Positions 25,639 to 34,291 of a DNA stretch of 64,000 nt are shown here, piece by piece; position 1 is the first letter of the stretch, and the number at the start of each line of letters is the position of its first letter. Made by a program: the position numbers and the translations under genes. The DNA comes from JADJGC01 sp964576925 (GTDB taxonomy: Bacteria; Zixibacteria; MSB-5A5; CAIYYT01). The DNA lies in contig CAZNWJ010000012.1 of the NCBI GenBank assembly GCA_964576925.1, forward strand, positions 48,374-112,373. The letters are read 5' to 3'. The notes under the pieces were generated by a model. That model worked only from the letters and a program-made list of their open reading frames with translations, was not told where the DNA came from and did not search any database.

Positions 25639-26187
25639 ATGAATGCTAAACAGCTAATGACCTTAATCGTAATCGGCTTGGCCATCGCTATCACCGGCGT
25701 CGGTTGTTACACGATCATCCGGCATCCGTCGATGGAAAACGCGCAGTACGACGCCGTCGCCTATGAGCACTCAGCCAATGACCGCGATTGCGTGCGCTGC
25801 CACAGCGACTACGCGACATACCCCTACGGCTTCTATGAAGGATACTATCCCGAGTTCTACTGGGACTACCCCAATTGGGGTGACTATTACGCCTACCCCT
25901 GGTGGTGGGACGGCTACTGGTATAAGGACGGCGTCGCTATCGATACCGTCGACAAGATTGCCCGCCCCGATCGCCAGCGCGGACTGCGCCCGCCTTACGT
26001 GACCGGAGCCCAGCCTGTGAACCCGACCGTGCCGATATTTAACTCCGGCGGAACGCAGCCTCCGGTTGTCGGCGGCTCCACCGGCGGTACCACGACCGGC
26101 GGCAATACCGGCACCACGCCACCGACCAATACCGACAACGACGACAAGAAAGAAGACACCAAACCGCCGAAGCGGCGCGGCAAGTAA
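25639..26187 (+). CDS. Lipoprotein with a single CxxCH motif and aromatic-rich segment
   Basis: 182 residues. AGGAG precedes ATG 25639. The signal ends in ITGVGC with the lipidated Cys at 23. Residues 51-55 are CVRCH, which could bind c-type heme or, without a heme fold, act as a metal or redox pair. Residues 61-95 are packed with Tyr, Trp and Phe and almost no aliphatic residues. The C-terminal third is Gly/Thr/Pro-rich and ends KPPKRRGK. No family is recognised. A ccm operon elsewhere in the window shows that the cell can attach heme to such motifs. Confidence 0.7.
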   Translation: MNAKQLMTLIVIGLAIAITGVGCYTIIRHPSMENAQYDAVAYEHSANDRDCVRCHSDYATYPYGFYEGYYPEFYWDYPNWGDYYAYPWWWDGYWYKDGVAIDTVDKIARPDRQRGLRPPYVTGAQPVNPTVPIFNSGGTQPPVVGGSTGGTTTGGNTGTTPPTNTDNDDKKEDTKPPKRRGK

Positions 26188-26205
26188 CACAAAAGGAGCG
26201 TCATT

Positions 26206-27462
26206 GTGTTCTCACATCTGTTGCGGACTCTCACCGCTTTTGCCATCGCCCTTTCCCTCGCAGCTGTTTCTCACGCACAGGAGGAAGAGGGCTCCTTTAT
26301 TTCCGAGTCTTCAGCAGGAAGCTTTTTCGGCGTTGGCGGCCGCGCCGTCGGCATGAGCGAAGCGGTGATCGTCTCCATCAAGGATGGCACCGCCATCGTC
26401 TACAATCCGGCAGCCCTTACGAAGATCAAGCGCCCCGAATTCTACGGCGCCATGTCCCACGAAAAATTCACGAACGAAACCACGACCATTTCAGAATTCG
26501 ACGCCGATGCCGATCTCTCGCGCACCCGCTTGAGTTCGCTCAACTTGTCGGTACCGGTGCCGACTTATCGCGGCGCCCTGGTCCTCGCTTTCGGTGTGAA
26601 TCGCACCCGTTCTTTCGATCGTACTTTCACCTATGACTACCCGGTTTCGGGACAATCACAAAACGCTGTCGAAGAGGAATCGGGTGGGATTCGCGAGTGG
26701 TCGGCCGCCGGCGCGATCGAGCTCTCCCCGCGCATTGCCGCCGGTGTGACGCTCACGTATTACAACGGTGGCGAAGACTACTCCTGGAACCTGGCGTTCG
26801 AGGATGGCGCAGACGACGTCCAGTACATCGACAACATTGAAGACAACTATTCCGCCGTCGGCCTCCGCGTTGGCGCAACGTTTGATCTGAACGATAACAT
26901 CGGCACCGCGCTCACCATCGAGGCGCCCACCAAGTTCAAGGTCGAACAGAATTACATCCAGCGCACAGTAATCAACGGTGAAACCGACTCGGAAGTCGGC
27001 TACTACGAATATTATCTCACGCATCCCTTTGTTTTCAACGCCGGCCTGGCCTTCCGCACCCGCACCTTTCTCGTCGAAGCCAACATCGGCTATGCCGACT
27101 GGACGCAGCTTGAGTACGACGGCGATTTCGATCTCGAACAGCTCAACCGTGACCTGAAAAACTCCTACGACGAAGCCATCAATTTCCGCTTCGGCGCCGA
27201 ATACATCCTGCCGCAATACGGCCTGATTCTGCGCGGCGGTTACAAGCACGAACCGCTGCCATTCTCCGGTTTCTTCCCCGCCAATCGCATCGAGAAGGAT
27301 CGCAATTCATTCTCGATCGGCGCCAGCTATCTCGTCGATCGCGTCGCCATGCTCGACATCGCCTTCGCCCGTGCCAGCTATGAATTGGAGAATGGCGACC
27401 TTTCGCTCGCACAGAAGTTCACCTCAAACAAACTGATGTTCTCCGTCGGCTACCGCATTTAG
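26206..27462 (+). CDS. FadL/OmpP1-like outer-membrane protein
   Basis: 418 residues from GTG 26206, with AAAGGAG upstream. Signal peptide SHLLRTLTAFAIALSLAAVS. The mature N-terminus SSAGSFFGVGGRAVGMSEAV, followed by IVYNPAALTKIKRPEF, matches the FadL/OmpP1 N-terminal hatch (GARxxGMGGA...NPAxL). The rest is a 14-strand-like barrel ending KLMFSVGYRI. FadL-type channels move hydrophobic compounds across the outer membrane. It is the third gene of the plus-strand run; the first two are also envelope proteins. The substrate is unknown. Confidence 0.8.
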   Translation: MFSHLLRTLTAFAIALSLAAVSHAQEEEGSFISESSAGSFFGVGGRAVGMSEAVIVSIKDGTAIVYNPAALTKIKRPEFYGAMSHEKFTNETTTISEFDADADLSRTRLSSLNLSVPVPTYRGALVLAFGVNRTRSFDRTFTYDYPVSGQSQNAVEEESGGIREWSAAGAIELSPRIAAGVTLTYYNGGEDYSWNLAFEDGADDVQYIDNIEDNYSAVGLRVGATFDLNDNIGTALTIEAPTKFKVEQNYIQRTVINGETDSEVGYYEYYLTHPFVFNAGLAFRTRTFLVEANIGYADWTQLEYDGDFDLEQLNRDLKNSYDEAINFRFGAEYILPQYGLILRGGYKHEPLPFSGFFPANRIEKDRNSFSIGASYLVDRVAMLDIAFARASYELENGDLSLAQKFTSNKLMFSVGYRI

Positions 27463-27526
27463 CCGCGCTATCCGCGATCTGTAGAGCGCCTGTTTAGTCG
27501 ATCAAAGTAAGATCTCTCTTCGGCAG

Positions 27527-27589
27527 GTCATTGCGAGGAGCGAACAAATCTCCATCGAACATCCACGCTCAACCGCGACGAAGCAATCT
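27527..27589. repeat. GTCATTGCG...GAAGCAATCT dispersed repeat
   Basis: Opens GTCATTGCGAGGAGCGAACA and closes CGCGACGAAGCAATCT. The middle differs from the 24175 array. Confidence 0.8.
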
Positions 27590-27607
27590 AATTCACGGTC
27601 CCCCGTG

Positions 27608-27685
27608 GCGTCAGGTCTTCCGTTGAGTCGTTCACCCTTCTTGATCAACGGAACCATGCACACGCCGAGAAGGGCGACCTGACGC
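27608..27685. repeat. Long-hairpin repeat, diverged copy C
   Basis: Outer arms GCGTCAGGTC / GACCTGACGC are intact over 78 nt, but the TTG/TGT internal loop is missing and a separate inner stem CCCTTCT / AGAAGGG is present. Confidence 0.65.
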
Positions 27686-27919
27686 GAATCACTCCTGGGA
27701 GCCCAGACGTTCAAGTCCGACACCTGATTCGTCAACCATAGGTCAATTCCCGTTCTACTTAGATCCGCCGCCGCGTTATCGAGAAACACCACAGCCAATC
27801 GCTGACTCTGTTCACACAACAGAAGGAATTGACATCCAAAATTGCCGCCCCCTCAATGTCATTTCTCGCAACGAGGAGCTCCCTAAACTCAGATCACTCC
27901 CTCGCAACGGCGCAATCGC

Positions 27920-28663
27920 TTATTCCGGAAAGAACTTCACCCACCGTTCAAACACGTCTTGCAGAAAATCCCCCGTTTTCTTCTTCACCTTCTCGGCGTA
28001 CACCTTTCCCTTTTCAGCATCAAAATCCGGCTCACCGCGTCCGTCTTTGTCATAGAGCAAGACCGATCCCGGAATCGGAAACACATCGGCGCCGCCATTG
28101 AAGATGTAGGCCATTTTTTTGTCGTAGCGCGCCTTGTTTCCGTACTTCGGGTTCACCGCCATCACAAACCCTGTCTCGTCACGTCCGGCGTGTCCACCGG
28201 GCCCACCGTAGACTTCCTCCGTCACATCACTGCACAGCGTCCACCAATGTACCACGGCAACCTTCAACCCAAAATCCTGGAACGCCCGATACGCCGCGTC
28301 CTTGAGCGCGTTGTTGTTGCCGCCGTGACCGTTGACGATCACGCAGCGGCGAAATTGCTTGTCGCGAAACGAATGCAGGATATCCAGAATGTATGCCGTG
28401 AAGATCTCCGGCCGCACCGTAATCGAGCCCGCGTATCCATACAGCGACTTGGTAATTCCGTAGTGTACGCACGGCGCCACGATCGCCTGGAAGCGCTCGC
28501 CCAGGTAGTCAGCCAGCGCGATCGGAATTATGTTATCCGTTCCGATCGCCGCCGATCCGTGCGCCTCGATCGTCCCCACAGGAAGAAAAACGAGATCGCA
28601 CTTCGACGGCACGACCTCTTGCACTTCTTGCCACAACATCTCTTCCAGTCGATACCAACTCAT
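27920..28663 (-). CDS. Creatininase-family amidohydrolase
   Basis: 247 residues. The family's metal-binding series is visible: VGTIEAHGSAAIGTD (Glu, His and Asp ligands), IVNGHGGNNNAL (His plus the Gly-rich loop) and GGHAGRDETGFVMAV (His and Glu). Members such as creatininase and the MftE or ArfB peptidases and amidases cleave cyclic or formamide C-N bonds in the cytoplasm. Its start codon directly follows the TAG of the DUF2064 gene, so the two are cotranscribed. No creatine or flavin pathway is adjacent, so the substrate is open. Confidence 0.88.
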   Translation of the reverse strand: MSWYRLEEMLWQEVQEVVPSKCDLVFLPVGTIEAHGSAAIGTDNIIPIALADYLGERFQAIVAPCVHYGITKSLYGYAGSITVRPEIFTAYILDILHSFRDKQFRRCVIVNGHGGNNNALKDAAYRAFQDFGLKVAVVHWWTLCSDVTEEVYGGPGGHAGRDETGFVMAVNPKYGNKARYDKKMAYIFNGGADVFPIPGSVLLYDKDGRGEPDFDAEKGKVYAEKVKKKTGDFLQDVFERWVKFFPE

Positions 28664-29431
28664 CTATGGCTCCTCGTCCTGAAGCTTCTGGAACAGCGTC
28701 TCCAGCACCGCTTCGGTCGCTTTCGCCGAGGTCTCATCGCCGCCAATGCGGAACGCATTGATGTCGCGCACCAAAAACTCCAGATCGCCCGGCTGTCGCA
28801 AATCGTACCACAGCTCGATCTCTTCCCAGTTGAGCCGGTCCGCCTGCGCCACTTCGACCACGTTGCGGTAAATCTCATCCGCGTTTGACCAATCAATCTG
28901 GCTGAACACTTCCGGCACCAGCCGCCGCATCCCCAGCAGGTAGTAGCTGCCCTCGAGCGTCGGCCCGAAAACAATATCTTTCTTCTTCAAAACCTTGAAC
29001 GCGTTCTCGATCATCCGCCGGCTGAGCGTCGGCGTCACGCAATCGATCAGAAGCACCTTGTCATGCCCGGAATCGAAGCACTGCTTGAAGGCCGTATGGA
29101 AATTCGCGCTGACGTCCGCGTCCGGCTGCGGGCGCATTTGCACGTCGCCGTTTTCCAGCCGGGCACGCGCCTTCCCCTTGAGACTGGTCCTGAGATTGGC
29201 AATCGCCACCGAAATGATCTCTCGCGCGCGCTCGCTCGTAAACGCGATCACCAGCGTGCTCTCAACCGTCAAACACGCCGCAATCGTATCCTCGACAAAC
29301 GCCTGGTATAACGCATTGGCGTCCTCGAGACGAATCGACTCGGAGAACTGCGATTGCACGCGCAAGCGGTGCTTGTCCTCGAGATAAATGATGATGGCGT
29401 TCTTTTCGGAATCCGCTTTCGTTTTCGGCAT
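28664..29431 (-). CDS. DUF2064-family nucleotide-diphospho-sugar transferase-like protein
   Basis: 255 residues from ATG 29431; a TTG at 29443 would add four residues. The GT-A fold markers of DUF2064 (TIGR04282-type) are present: a central acidic motif KVLLIDCVTPTLSRRMIENA where the family usually has GTDxP, and DIVFGPTLEGSYYLLGMRR, the family's GPxxDGGYYLLG motif. The first Asp-Pro pair is changed (DCVTPT), so the active site may be modified. The family often accompanies radical-SAM sugar-modifying genes, but none is seen here. It forms an operon with the creatininase-like gene. Confidence 0.8.
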   Translation of the reverse strand: MPKTKADSEKNAIIIYLEDKHRLRVQSQFSESIRLEDANALYQAFVEDTIAACLTVESTLVIAFTSERAREIISVAIANLRTSLKGKARARLENGDVQMRPQPDADVSANFHTAFKQCFDSGHDKVLLIDCVTPTLSRRMIENAFKVLKKKDIVFGPTLEGSYYLLGMRRLVPEVFSQIDWSNADEIYRNVVEVAQADRLNWEEIELWYDLRQPGDLEFLVRDINAFRIGGDETSAKATEAVLETLFQKLQDEEP

Positions 29432-29473
29432 AACGACGATCAACTCAAATGGCTGGTTAGCTCCTGTGAATTG

Positions 29474-29501
29474 AATATATGCCCGTCGCTAACGAACACA
29501 A
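29474..29501 (-). promoter_or_regulatory. Promoter of the DUF2064-creatininase operon
   Basis: TTGTGT (29496-29501), 16 nt, TATATT (29474-29479) on the minus strand, with an AGGAG further downstream. Confidence 0.45.
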
Positions 29502-29578
29502 GTCTTTTGCCGTTCCAGCGCGAAATTCACGGAAGAAAAATTACGCGGAGAATTCTGAGGATAGGAAAAAATGCTTGA

Positions 29579-31492
29579 CTAATTCACCGTCTGCAGTGCG
29601 GCGATCATCTCTTCCGGCGAAACGACGCCCGATATGATCTTGTGCACGTTGCCGTTTGAATCGAGCAACAACGTCGTCGGCAGTGAATAGTGCTTCAAGC
29701 CGAAGCGCGCCATAAACGCTTGTGTAATCGCCGTGCCGGAATTTTCCAGTTGCACCTTGATCGGCTGAAACCGCGCCGCCGCTTCGACGACCGATGGATG
29801 GTTGAGAGTTTTCTTCTCGAGGATCTTGCAGTTGACGCACCACGTCGCCCAGGTGTCGATCAGCACCGGCCGCCCCTCGCTCTTCGCTTGCGCCAACGCC
29901 CCTTCCAGATCAGTCGACCACGGGATCAGGTTCTTTTCCGCCGTCTCGCCGCTCGCCGCGCCAGCCGGCAACCACTCCGAAGCCGGCGGTAAAATCAGAC
30001 CACTGCGCAAGATCGTCCCGCCCAACAAGTAAATCGCCACCAGCAGTGCAACCACGCCGATCAGTTTCTTCAAGCGCAGGAAAAATCCGGCTTCCGGCGT
30101 CAAGCGATCCAGACCGCCGCCGAACACGCCCAGGATGAGCAATATCACCCCCGTGGCAATCGCTGTGATCTCCGGCGAAATGATCGTGCTCAGGAAATAC
30201 ACCGCCATCAGGAGCAGCACAAATCCAAAGAACTTTTTCACCGATTCCATCCAACCGCCCGAGCCCGGTAACGCGCTGATCGCTGATGAAAATGTCCCGA
30301 TGATGATATACAACGTGCCCAGTCCGAGTGCGAAGACGAACAACACCAGGAATCCGACCACTGGCGAACCGGCCGTCGCAATGTACAAGAGTATTCCTGC
30401 GACAAACGGACCTACGCACGGTGACACTACCAGAGCCGCAACAACCCCGAGCACGATCGCGCTCCCGATTCCGCCGCCACCCGAGGTGCGCCCCAGCTTG
30501 TTGCGCAATGAAGCCGGCACTTGCAGTTCGTAAAGCCCGAACATCGACAACGAGAAGATGACGAAGACTACGACAATCCCGATCACCACCGGTGGGCTCG
30601 CCAGCCAGGCGCCGAACACGCCCCCGACTAGCGACACAATTAACCCCATGATCCCGTACACCACCGCCATCGACACCACGTAGAGCAACGACATGACAAA
30701 GCCCTTGCCGACTGATCTCTCTCTCCCGGCAAAGACACTTACCGTAATCGGAATCATCGGGTAGGTACACGGTGAAAACGACAGCAGTACTCCGGTCACA
30801 AATGCCAGACCGAGCGCCAGGAAATATCCCCAGAAGCCATGCTCGTCAATCAGTCGCTGCAGGTCGTTTTCCTGCTCCGGCGTTCCACTCACCGGCGGCG
30901 TGCTCGCCGCGACCGGCGGCTGCGTCGCTGCAGCGCCAAAAATGGCGCTGTGGGCGGCTGTTCCCCCGCTACCAACCGTCATCGCCAGATCGACCGCCAC
31001 CGTCTGTGGTGCGCGGCACTCCTTGTTATTGCAGGGCTGATAGGTAAATCTTGCCGGAACCGTGTAGTCGCCTTCGGCAACCGTCTCGGCGACGTCGATC
31101 TTGAACTTGATGGTCGTCTGCCCCTCATAGACCGACATCTTCTCGCCCATCAATTCCGCGTCCTGACCCGCCGGATACCTGATCGTCCGCGGCGTGATCC
31201 CGGGCAACGTATCGAACTGCACTTTCGCGGCGATCAGATAATCTTCATGCGGCTGCGCGGAATTGATATGCCAATGTTCCGCGATCTCGACGACCACCGC
31301 CGCCTCAACCGTCGAACCCGGCTGCACTGCCGTGCTTGCGATGAGCGAGCGAACCATGACCAATTCGGCGTCGGAGCCGGAAGAAAGGGCCGATAGATCA
31401 AAGCTCTCTTGTCCGTGCAGCGGCAGGACCAGGGCGACCAATAGCAGGCAACAAAGAAGAAGTCGTTTCGTAACCAACCTCGCAGTTAACAA
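29579..31492 (-). CDS. dsbD: Thiol:disulfide interchange protein DsbD
   Basis: 637 residues with the three DsbD parts. A signal peptide is followed by a periplasmic immunoglobulin-like domain with YQPCNNKECRAPQ, holding the N-terminal Cys pair. A membrane domain of about eight helices carries FSPCTYPMIP and VSPCVGPFVAG, the two transmembrane Cys. A C-terminal thioredoxin domain has TWATWCVNCKILEKK (C552, C555). DsbD carries electrons from cytoplasmic thioredoxin to the periplasm for disulfide isomerisation and for cytochrome c maturation, which fits the nearby trxA and ccm genes. The start is taken as TTG 31492; an internal TTG at 31477 is possible. Confidence 0.93.
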   Translation of the reverse strand: MLTARLVTKRLLLCCLLLVALVLPLHGQESFDLSALSSGSDAELVMVRSLIASTAVQPGSTVEAAVVVEIAEHWHINSAQPHEDYLIAAKVQFDTLPGITPRTIRYPAGQDAELMGEKMSVYEGQTTIKFKIDVAETVAEGDYTVPARFTYQPCNNKECRAPQTVAVDLAMTVGSGGTAAHSAIFGAAATQPPVAASTPPVSGTPEQENDLQRLIDEHGFWGYFLALGLAFVTGVLLSFSPCTYPMIPITVSVFAGRERSVGKGFVMSLLYVVSMAVVYGIMGLIVSLVGGVFGAWLASPPVVIGIVVVFVIFSLSMFGLYELQVPASLRNKLGRTSGGGGIGSAIVLGVVAALVVSPCVGPFVAGILLYIATAGSPVVGFLVLFVFALGLGTLYIIIGTFSSAISALPGSGGWMESVKKFFGFVLLLMAVYFLSTIISPEITAIATGVILLILGVFGGGLDRLTPEAGFFLRLKKLIGVVALLVAIYLLGGTILRSGLILPPASEWLPAGAASGETAEKNLIPWSTDLEGALAQAKSEGRPVLIDTWATWCVNCKILEKKTLNHPSVVEAAARFQPIKVQLENSGTAITQAFMARFGLKHYSLPTTLLLDSNGNVHKIISGVVSPEEMIAALQTVN

Positions 31493-31500
31493 TGTCTTGG

Positions 31501-31531
31501 ATTATAAACTCAACGTGCAGACGGGATGCAA
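31501..31531 (-). promoter_or_regulatory. Possible dsbD promoter, near-leaderless
   Basis: Perfect TATAAT (31501-31506) with TTGCAT (31526-31531) 19 bp upstream. Eight bases separate the -10 box from the TTG start. The spacing is long for a sigma-70 promoter. Confidence 0.4.
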
Positions 31532-31533
31532 GA

Positions 31534-32538
31534 TTATTTCTTCGTGCCGCTCGACTCCGGTTCTTGCAGGCGCGCGAGCAAGCGATCGAAATCAATCGTC
31601 TTCGCGATCTCCTTCGCCAGCGCCTCGGCAAAGAACTTGATGAATAAAGAGCGCTGGTCGAGCTTGCCCGTATCGCCCATCGCCGGCCCTTCCAAACTGG
31701 TGTCGGGCGACAGCGGCGCGTGCAGCTTTTCGATATAGACCTTGGTCTTGGTGTCTTCCTCGGTCTGGAGCATCTTTTTCAATTGCGTGACCGGAATCTT
31801 CGTCGACCCGATTTCTTCAACCTGGAACTTCCCGGTCGCCCCGCCTTGCGGTATGTAAGGTGCCGGGTCATTCTTCTTCACTTCCTCACCCGACATCTCC
31901 CGAATAAACCAATCGTAGTCGTGCGGCGTGTCCTCCGACTTCGGCTCAGGCCGCGCAGCTTCGACATCGTACTGGTCCTCGGTCAAATCGAGCTTGTCCA
32001 GCGTTGGGCGTTCCGGCCGCTGCTGCTCGGAAGTAGACTGCTTCAGCATGCTTAGAAAAATCTTATCGGTAGCGCTGGAAATCTTCTTCTCAAAGCTGTT
32101 GTCGTCGTCCGCCAGGATGCTTTCGATATCCGAGTCGTCAGCCTCCTTCCCTTCACTCTCCCCATCCGTCGCCGATTTTAACAGCCGATCGATCTTATAC
32201 AGCAGTTCCTGCGGCGAGAAGGGTTTGCTTAGAGTATCGTTAGGCGCCACCTGCACCAGTTCCTTGGTATCAAGCAGCTCCGAGCTGCCCAGCAGCATGA
32301 GGATCGGCACCTGCGACTTTGCCCGGTCTTTTTTCAACTCCTGCACGATGAAGTAACCGCTGACGTTTTGTGTCGAGGTCGCGATCACCGCCAAATCATA
32401 CTCGGTTCGCTTAAGCTCCTCCAGCGCCTTGGTGCCGTCCTGGAAAAGATTGGCGTCGTAGCCGTGCTGCGTCAGCAGCTTGCGGCATACCGCAATGATC
32501 GTTTCCGAGGCATCCGCTACCAGAATTCGCTTACGCAT
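31534..32538 (-). CDS. Receiver-domain protein lacking the phospho-acceptor Asp
   Basis: 334 residues. Residues 3-122 have the CheY-like fold (RILVADASETIIAVCRKLLT; TLSKPFSPQELLYKIDRLL keeps the conserved Lys-Pro). The strand that should end in the phosphorylated Asp reads YDLAVIATSTQ, with Ala at 53, so phosphorylation is not expected. The remaining 210 residues are acidic and low-complexity, then a helical C-terminus (LFIKFFAEALAKEIAKTIDF). No output domain is recognised. It starts 3 bp after the rhomboid gene ends and is probably translated from the same mRNA. It may work as a scaffold or protein-binding module. Confidence 0.8.
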   Translation of the reverse strand: MRKRILVADASETIIAVCRKLLTQHGYDANLFQDGTKALEELKRTEYDLAVIATSTQNVSGYFIVQELKKDRAKSQVPILMLLGSSELLDTKELVQVAPNDTLSKPFSPQELLYKIDRLLKSATDGESEGKEADDSDIESILADDDNSFEKKISSATDKIFLSMLKQSTSEQQRPERPTLDKLDLTEDQYDVEAARPEPKSEDTPHDYDWFIREMSGEEVKKNDPAPYIPQGGATGKFQVEEIGSTKIPVTQLKKMLQTEEDTKTKVYIEKLHAPLSPDTSLEGPAMGDTGKLDQRSLFIKFFAEALAKEIAKTIDFDRLLARLQEPESSGTKK

Positions 32539-32543
32539 GGCCG

Positions 32544-33368
32544 TTACTGCCGCTCCGAAAGTTTGCGCGAGGCGCGTTCAAGTATCTTCTTCTCCCGTTC
32601 CGTCAACTTGTCGTAGCCCCCCACTTCCTTGATCCGGTCAAGTATCTGGTCGACTTCATCCATCAGGTCGTCTTCCGGCCCGGCCGCCGGACGGTTCACC
32701 AGCTTCGGTTTCCGCCGCAGGCGCAGCTTGCTGCGCAGGCCGCGTACCCACATCGGGATACGCCAATCGGCCTTCAGGTAAAGATAAGCGATCAGCGCAC
32801 CGCCAAGGTGCGTGAAATGCGCAATGCCGTCCGCCTTCCCGTTGTACGACGCCAATACACCGAGGCCAATCAAGATCATGACGAGATACTTTACTTTTAT
32901 CGGAAACAAAAACCAAATATAGACCAGTCGATTCGGATAAAGCACCGCAAACGCCACCAATACACCGTAAATCGCCCCCGACGCGCCAATTACCGGTACG
33001 CTGCTGTTGAATTGCAGCAGGAACGTGATGATCCCCGCGCCTATCCCTGTAACGAAATAGAATTTCAGGAATTCGCGCGTGCCCCACTGGCGTTCCAGAT
33101 CGGAACCAAACATCCAGAGCGAGAACATGTTGAAGAAAATGTGGAAGAAGCCGCCGTGCAAAAACATGTACGTTGCGACTTGCCACACCTGGAACTTGTG
33201 CGCTATACCATACGGCACCAGCCCGAAGATCCGTTCCAGTCGGATCGAGGGCAGCGCCATCTGCGCCAGGAACACCGCCACATTGGCAATCAGGAGATAC
33301 TTGATCCCCGGGGTCAATCCCTGCTGAAAGCCGAATGTCGATTCCTGATATGTAGATTCGCGGTACAT
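32544..33368 (-). CDS. Rhomboid-family intramembrane serine protease
   Basis: 274 residues. Six membrane helices are seen between about residues 20 and 195. The nucleophile is S130 in VIGASGAIYG, the partner His is H184 in GIAHFTHLGG, and MFLHGGFFHIFFNMFSLWMF is the family's HxxxxHxxxN oxyanion loop. After the last helix comes a soluble C-terminal domain with DEVDQILDRIKEVGGYDKL and TEREKKILERAS, a tail shared by many FCB-group rhomboids. It cleaves membrane proteins within the bilayer; the substrate is unknown. It leads the rhomboid/pseudo-receiver pair. Confidence 0.93.
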   Translation of the reverse strand: MYRESTYQESTFGFQQGLTPGIKYLLIANVAVFLAQMALPSIRLERIFGLVPYGIAHKFQVWQVATYMFLHGGFFHIFFNMFSLWMFGSDLERQWGTREFLKFYFVTGIGAGIITFLLQFNSSVPVIGASGAIYGVLVAFAVLYPNRLVYIWFLFPIKVKYLVMILIGLGVLASYNGKADGIAHFTHLGGALIAYLYLKADWRIPMWVRGLRSKLRLRRKPKLVNRPAAGPEDDLMDEVDQILDRIKEVGGYDKLTEREKKILERASRKLSERQ

Positions 33369-33406
33369 GCTGATGTCTGTATTAGTATCGGTAGTTTACG
33401 AGGTAG

Positions 33407-33435
33407 AGTATAACAACTCGCGGGGCATTTGGCAA
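33407..33435 (-). promoter_or_regulatory. Promoter of the rhomboid gene
   Basis: TTGCCA (33430-33435), 17 nt, TATACT (33407-33412) on the minus strand, giving a leader of about 32 nt. A perfect 8-bp inverted repeat CGGCCCCG / CGGGGCCG at 33469-33497 lies just upstream and may be the end of the CoA-binding gene transcript, but it has no U-run. Confidence 0.55.
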
Positions 33436-33509
33436 GAAGCCCGCGAATTCCGCTCGATTGCAGTTACCCGGCCCCGAAAACACGCCATGCGGGGCCGAGT
33501 CGAAACCAG

Positions 33510-33929
33510 TTACATCAAACGGGCGTGCTCGACCTTAAGGCAGCGGTCCTGAACGGCAGCCAATCCCGCTTCCTTGGCCCGGCCCAATCCGGCGTCGTTG
33601 ATCACGTCCAATTGCAGCCAGACCGCCTTCGCGCCGATCTTGATCGCCTCGTCAATAATCGCATCCGTCTGGTCGGAGCGGCGAAAAACGTCGACAATGT
33701 CGATCGTTCCGGGTATGTCGCTCAACGTCGCATACGATTTCAGCCCGAAAATCTCGGTCTCCATCGGATTCACCGGAATCACTTCGTAACCCTGCCCCAT
33801 CAAATAACGCGCTACGCTGTAGGATGCCCGCTCCGGCTTGGCGGACATCCCGACCACGGCTATTCGCTTTGTCTTCCCCAGCAGAGCCGCGATATCACCG
33901 TCCGAGGGATTTGTAAACCCGGCCGTCAT
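33510..33929 (-). CDS. CoA-binding-domain protein (YccU type)
   Basis: 139 residues, a stand-alone Rossmann-like CoA-binding domain. IAVVGMSAKPERASYSVARY is the nucleotide-binding Gly-rich opening, YEVIPVNPMETEIFGLKSYA is the second strand motif, and AKAVWLQLDVINDAGLGRAK the third. The family is related to the N-terminal part of succinyl-CoA synthetase, but its reaction is unknown. It starts within the last 4 bp of trxA, so translation is coupled. Confidence 0.88.
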   Translation of the reverse strand: MTAGFTNPSDGDIAALLGKTKRIAVVGMSAKPERASYSVARYLMGQGYEVIPVNPMETEIFGLKSYATLSDIPGTIDIVDVFRRSDQTDAIIDEAIKIGAKAVWLQLDVINDAGLGRAKEAGLAAVQDRCLKVEHARLM

Positions 33930-34252
33930 GCCAGAAACTTCTCGACCTTCTCTTGCAACATCTTCTTGGGCAACGCGCCGACGACCTGGTCCTGAACCTT
34001 GCCGTTCTTGAAAAACAGCAGCGTCGGAATCGACATCACACTGAATTGCATCGCCGTCCGGCCGTTGGCGTCCACATCTACCTTCACCACCTTTAACTTA
34101 CCCTTGTACTCCTCGGCAATCTGGTCGAGGATCGGCGCAATCATCCGGCACGGGCCGCACCACTCCGCCCAAAAATCGACGATAACCGGTACTCCGCTGT
34201 TGATCACCTCAGACTCAAATGTGGCGTCGGAGACGGCTACTGCGTTTGACAT
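33926..34252 (-). CDS. trxA: Thioredoxin
   Basis: 108 residues with the complete thioredoxin fold. Active site FWAEWCGPCRMIAP (C32, C35), the cis-Pro in MSIPTLLFFKNGK, and no signal peptide, so it is cytoplasmic. GGAAGGAGAAACAAG precedes ATG 34252. It supplies reducing power to targets such as DsbD (encoded 2.7 kb away) and peroxiredoxins (bcp is in this window). It is cotranscribed with the CoA-binding gene. Confidence 0.97.
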   Translation of the reverse strand: MSNAVAVSDATFESEVINSGVPVIVDFWAEWCGPCRMIAPILDQIAEEYKGKLKVVKVDVDANGRTAMQFSVMSIPTLLFFKNGKVQDQVVGALPKKMLQEKVEKFLA

Positions 34253-34291
34253 CTTGTTTCTCCTTCCAATAACAAAACCAAATCCAATCTC

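Larger units (their letters stand above)
27463..27919. other. Non-coding gap with dispersed repeats
   Basis: Between two convergent genes. It contains a GTCATTGCG repeat (27527), a diverged long-hairpin repeat (27608) and, near 27858-27912, a decayed copy of the GTCATTGCG type (GTCATTTCTCGCAACGAGGA). No gene is supported. Confidence 0.65.
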
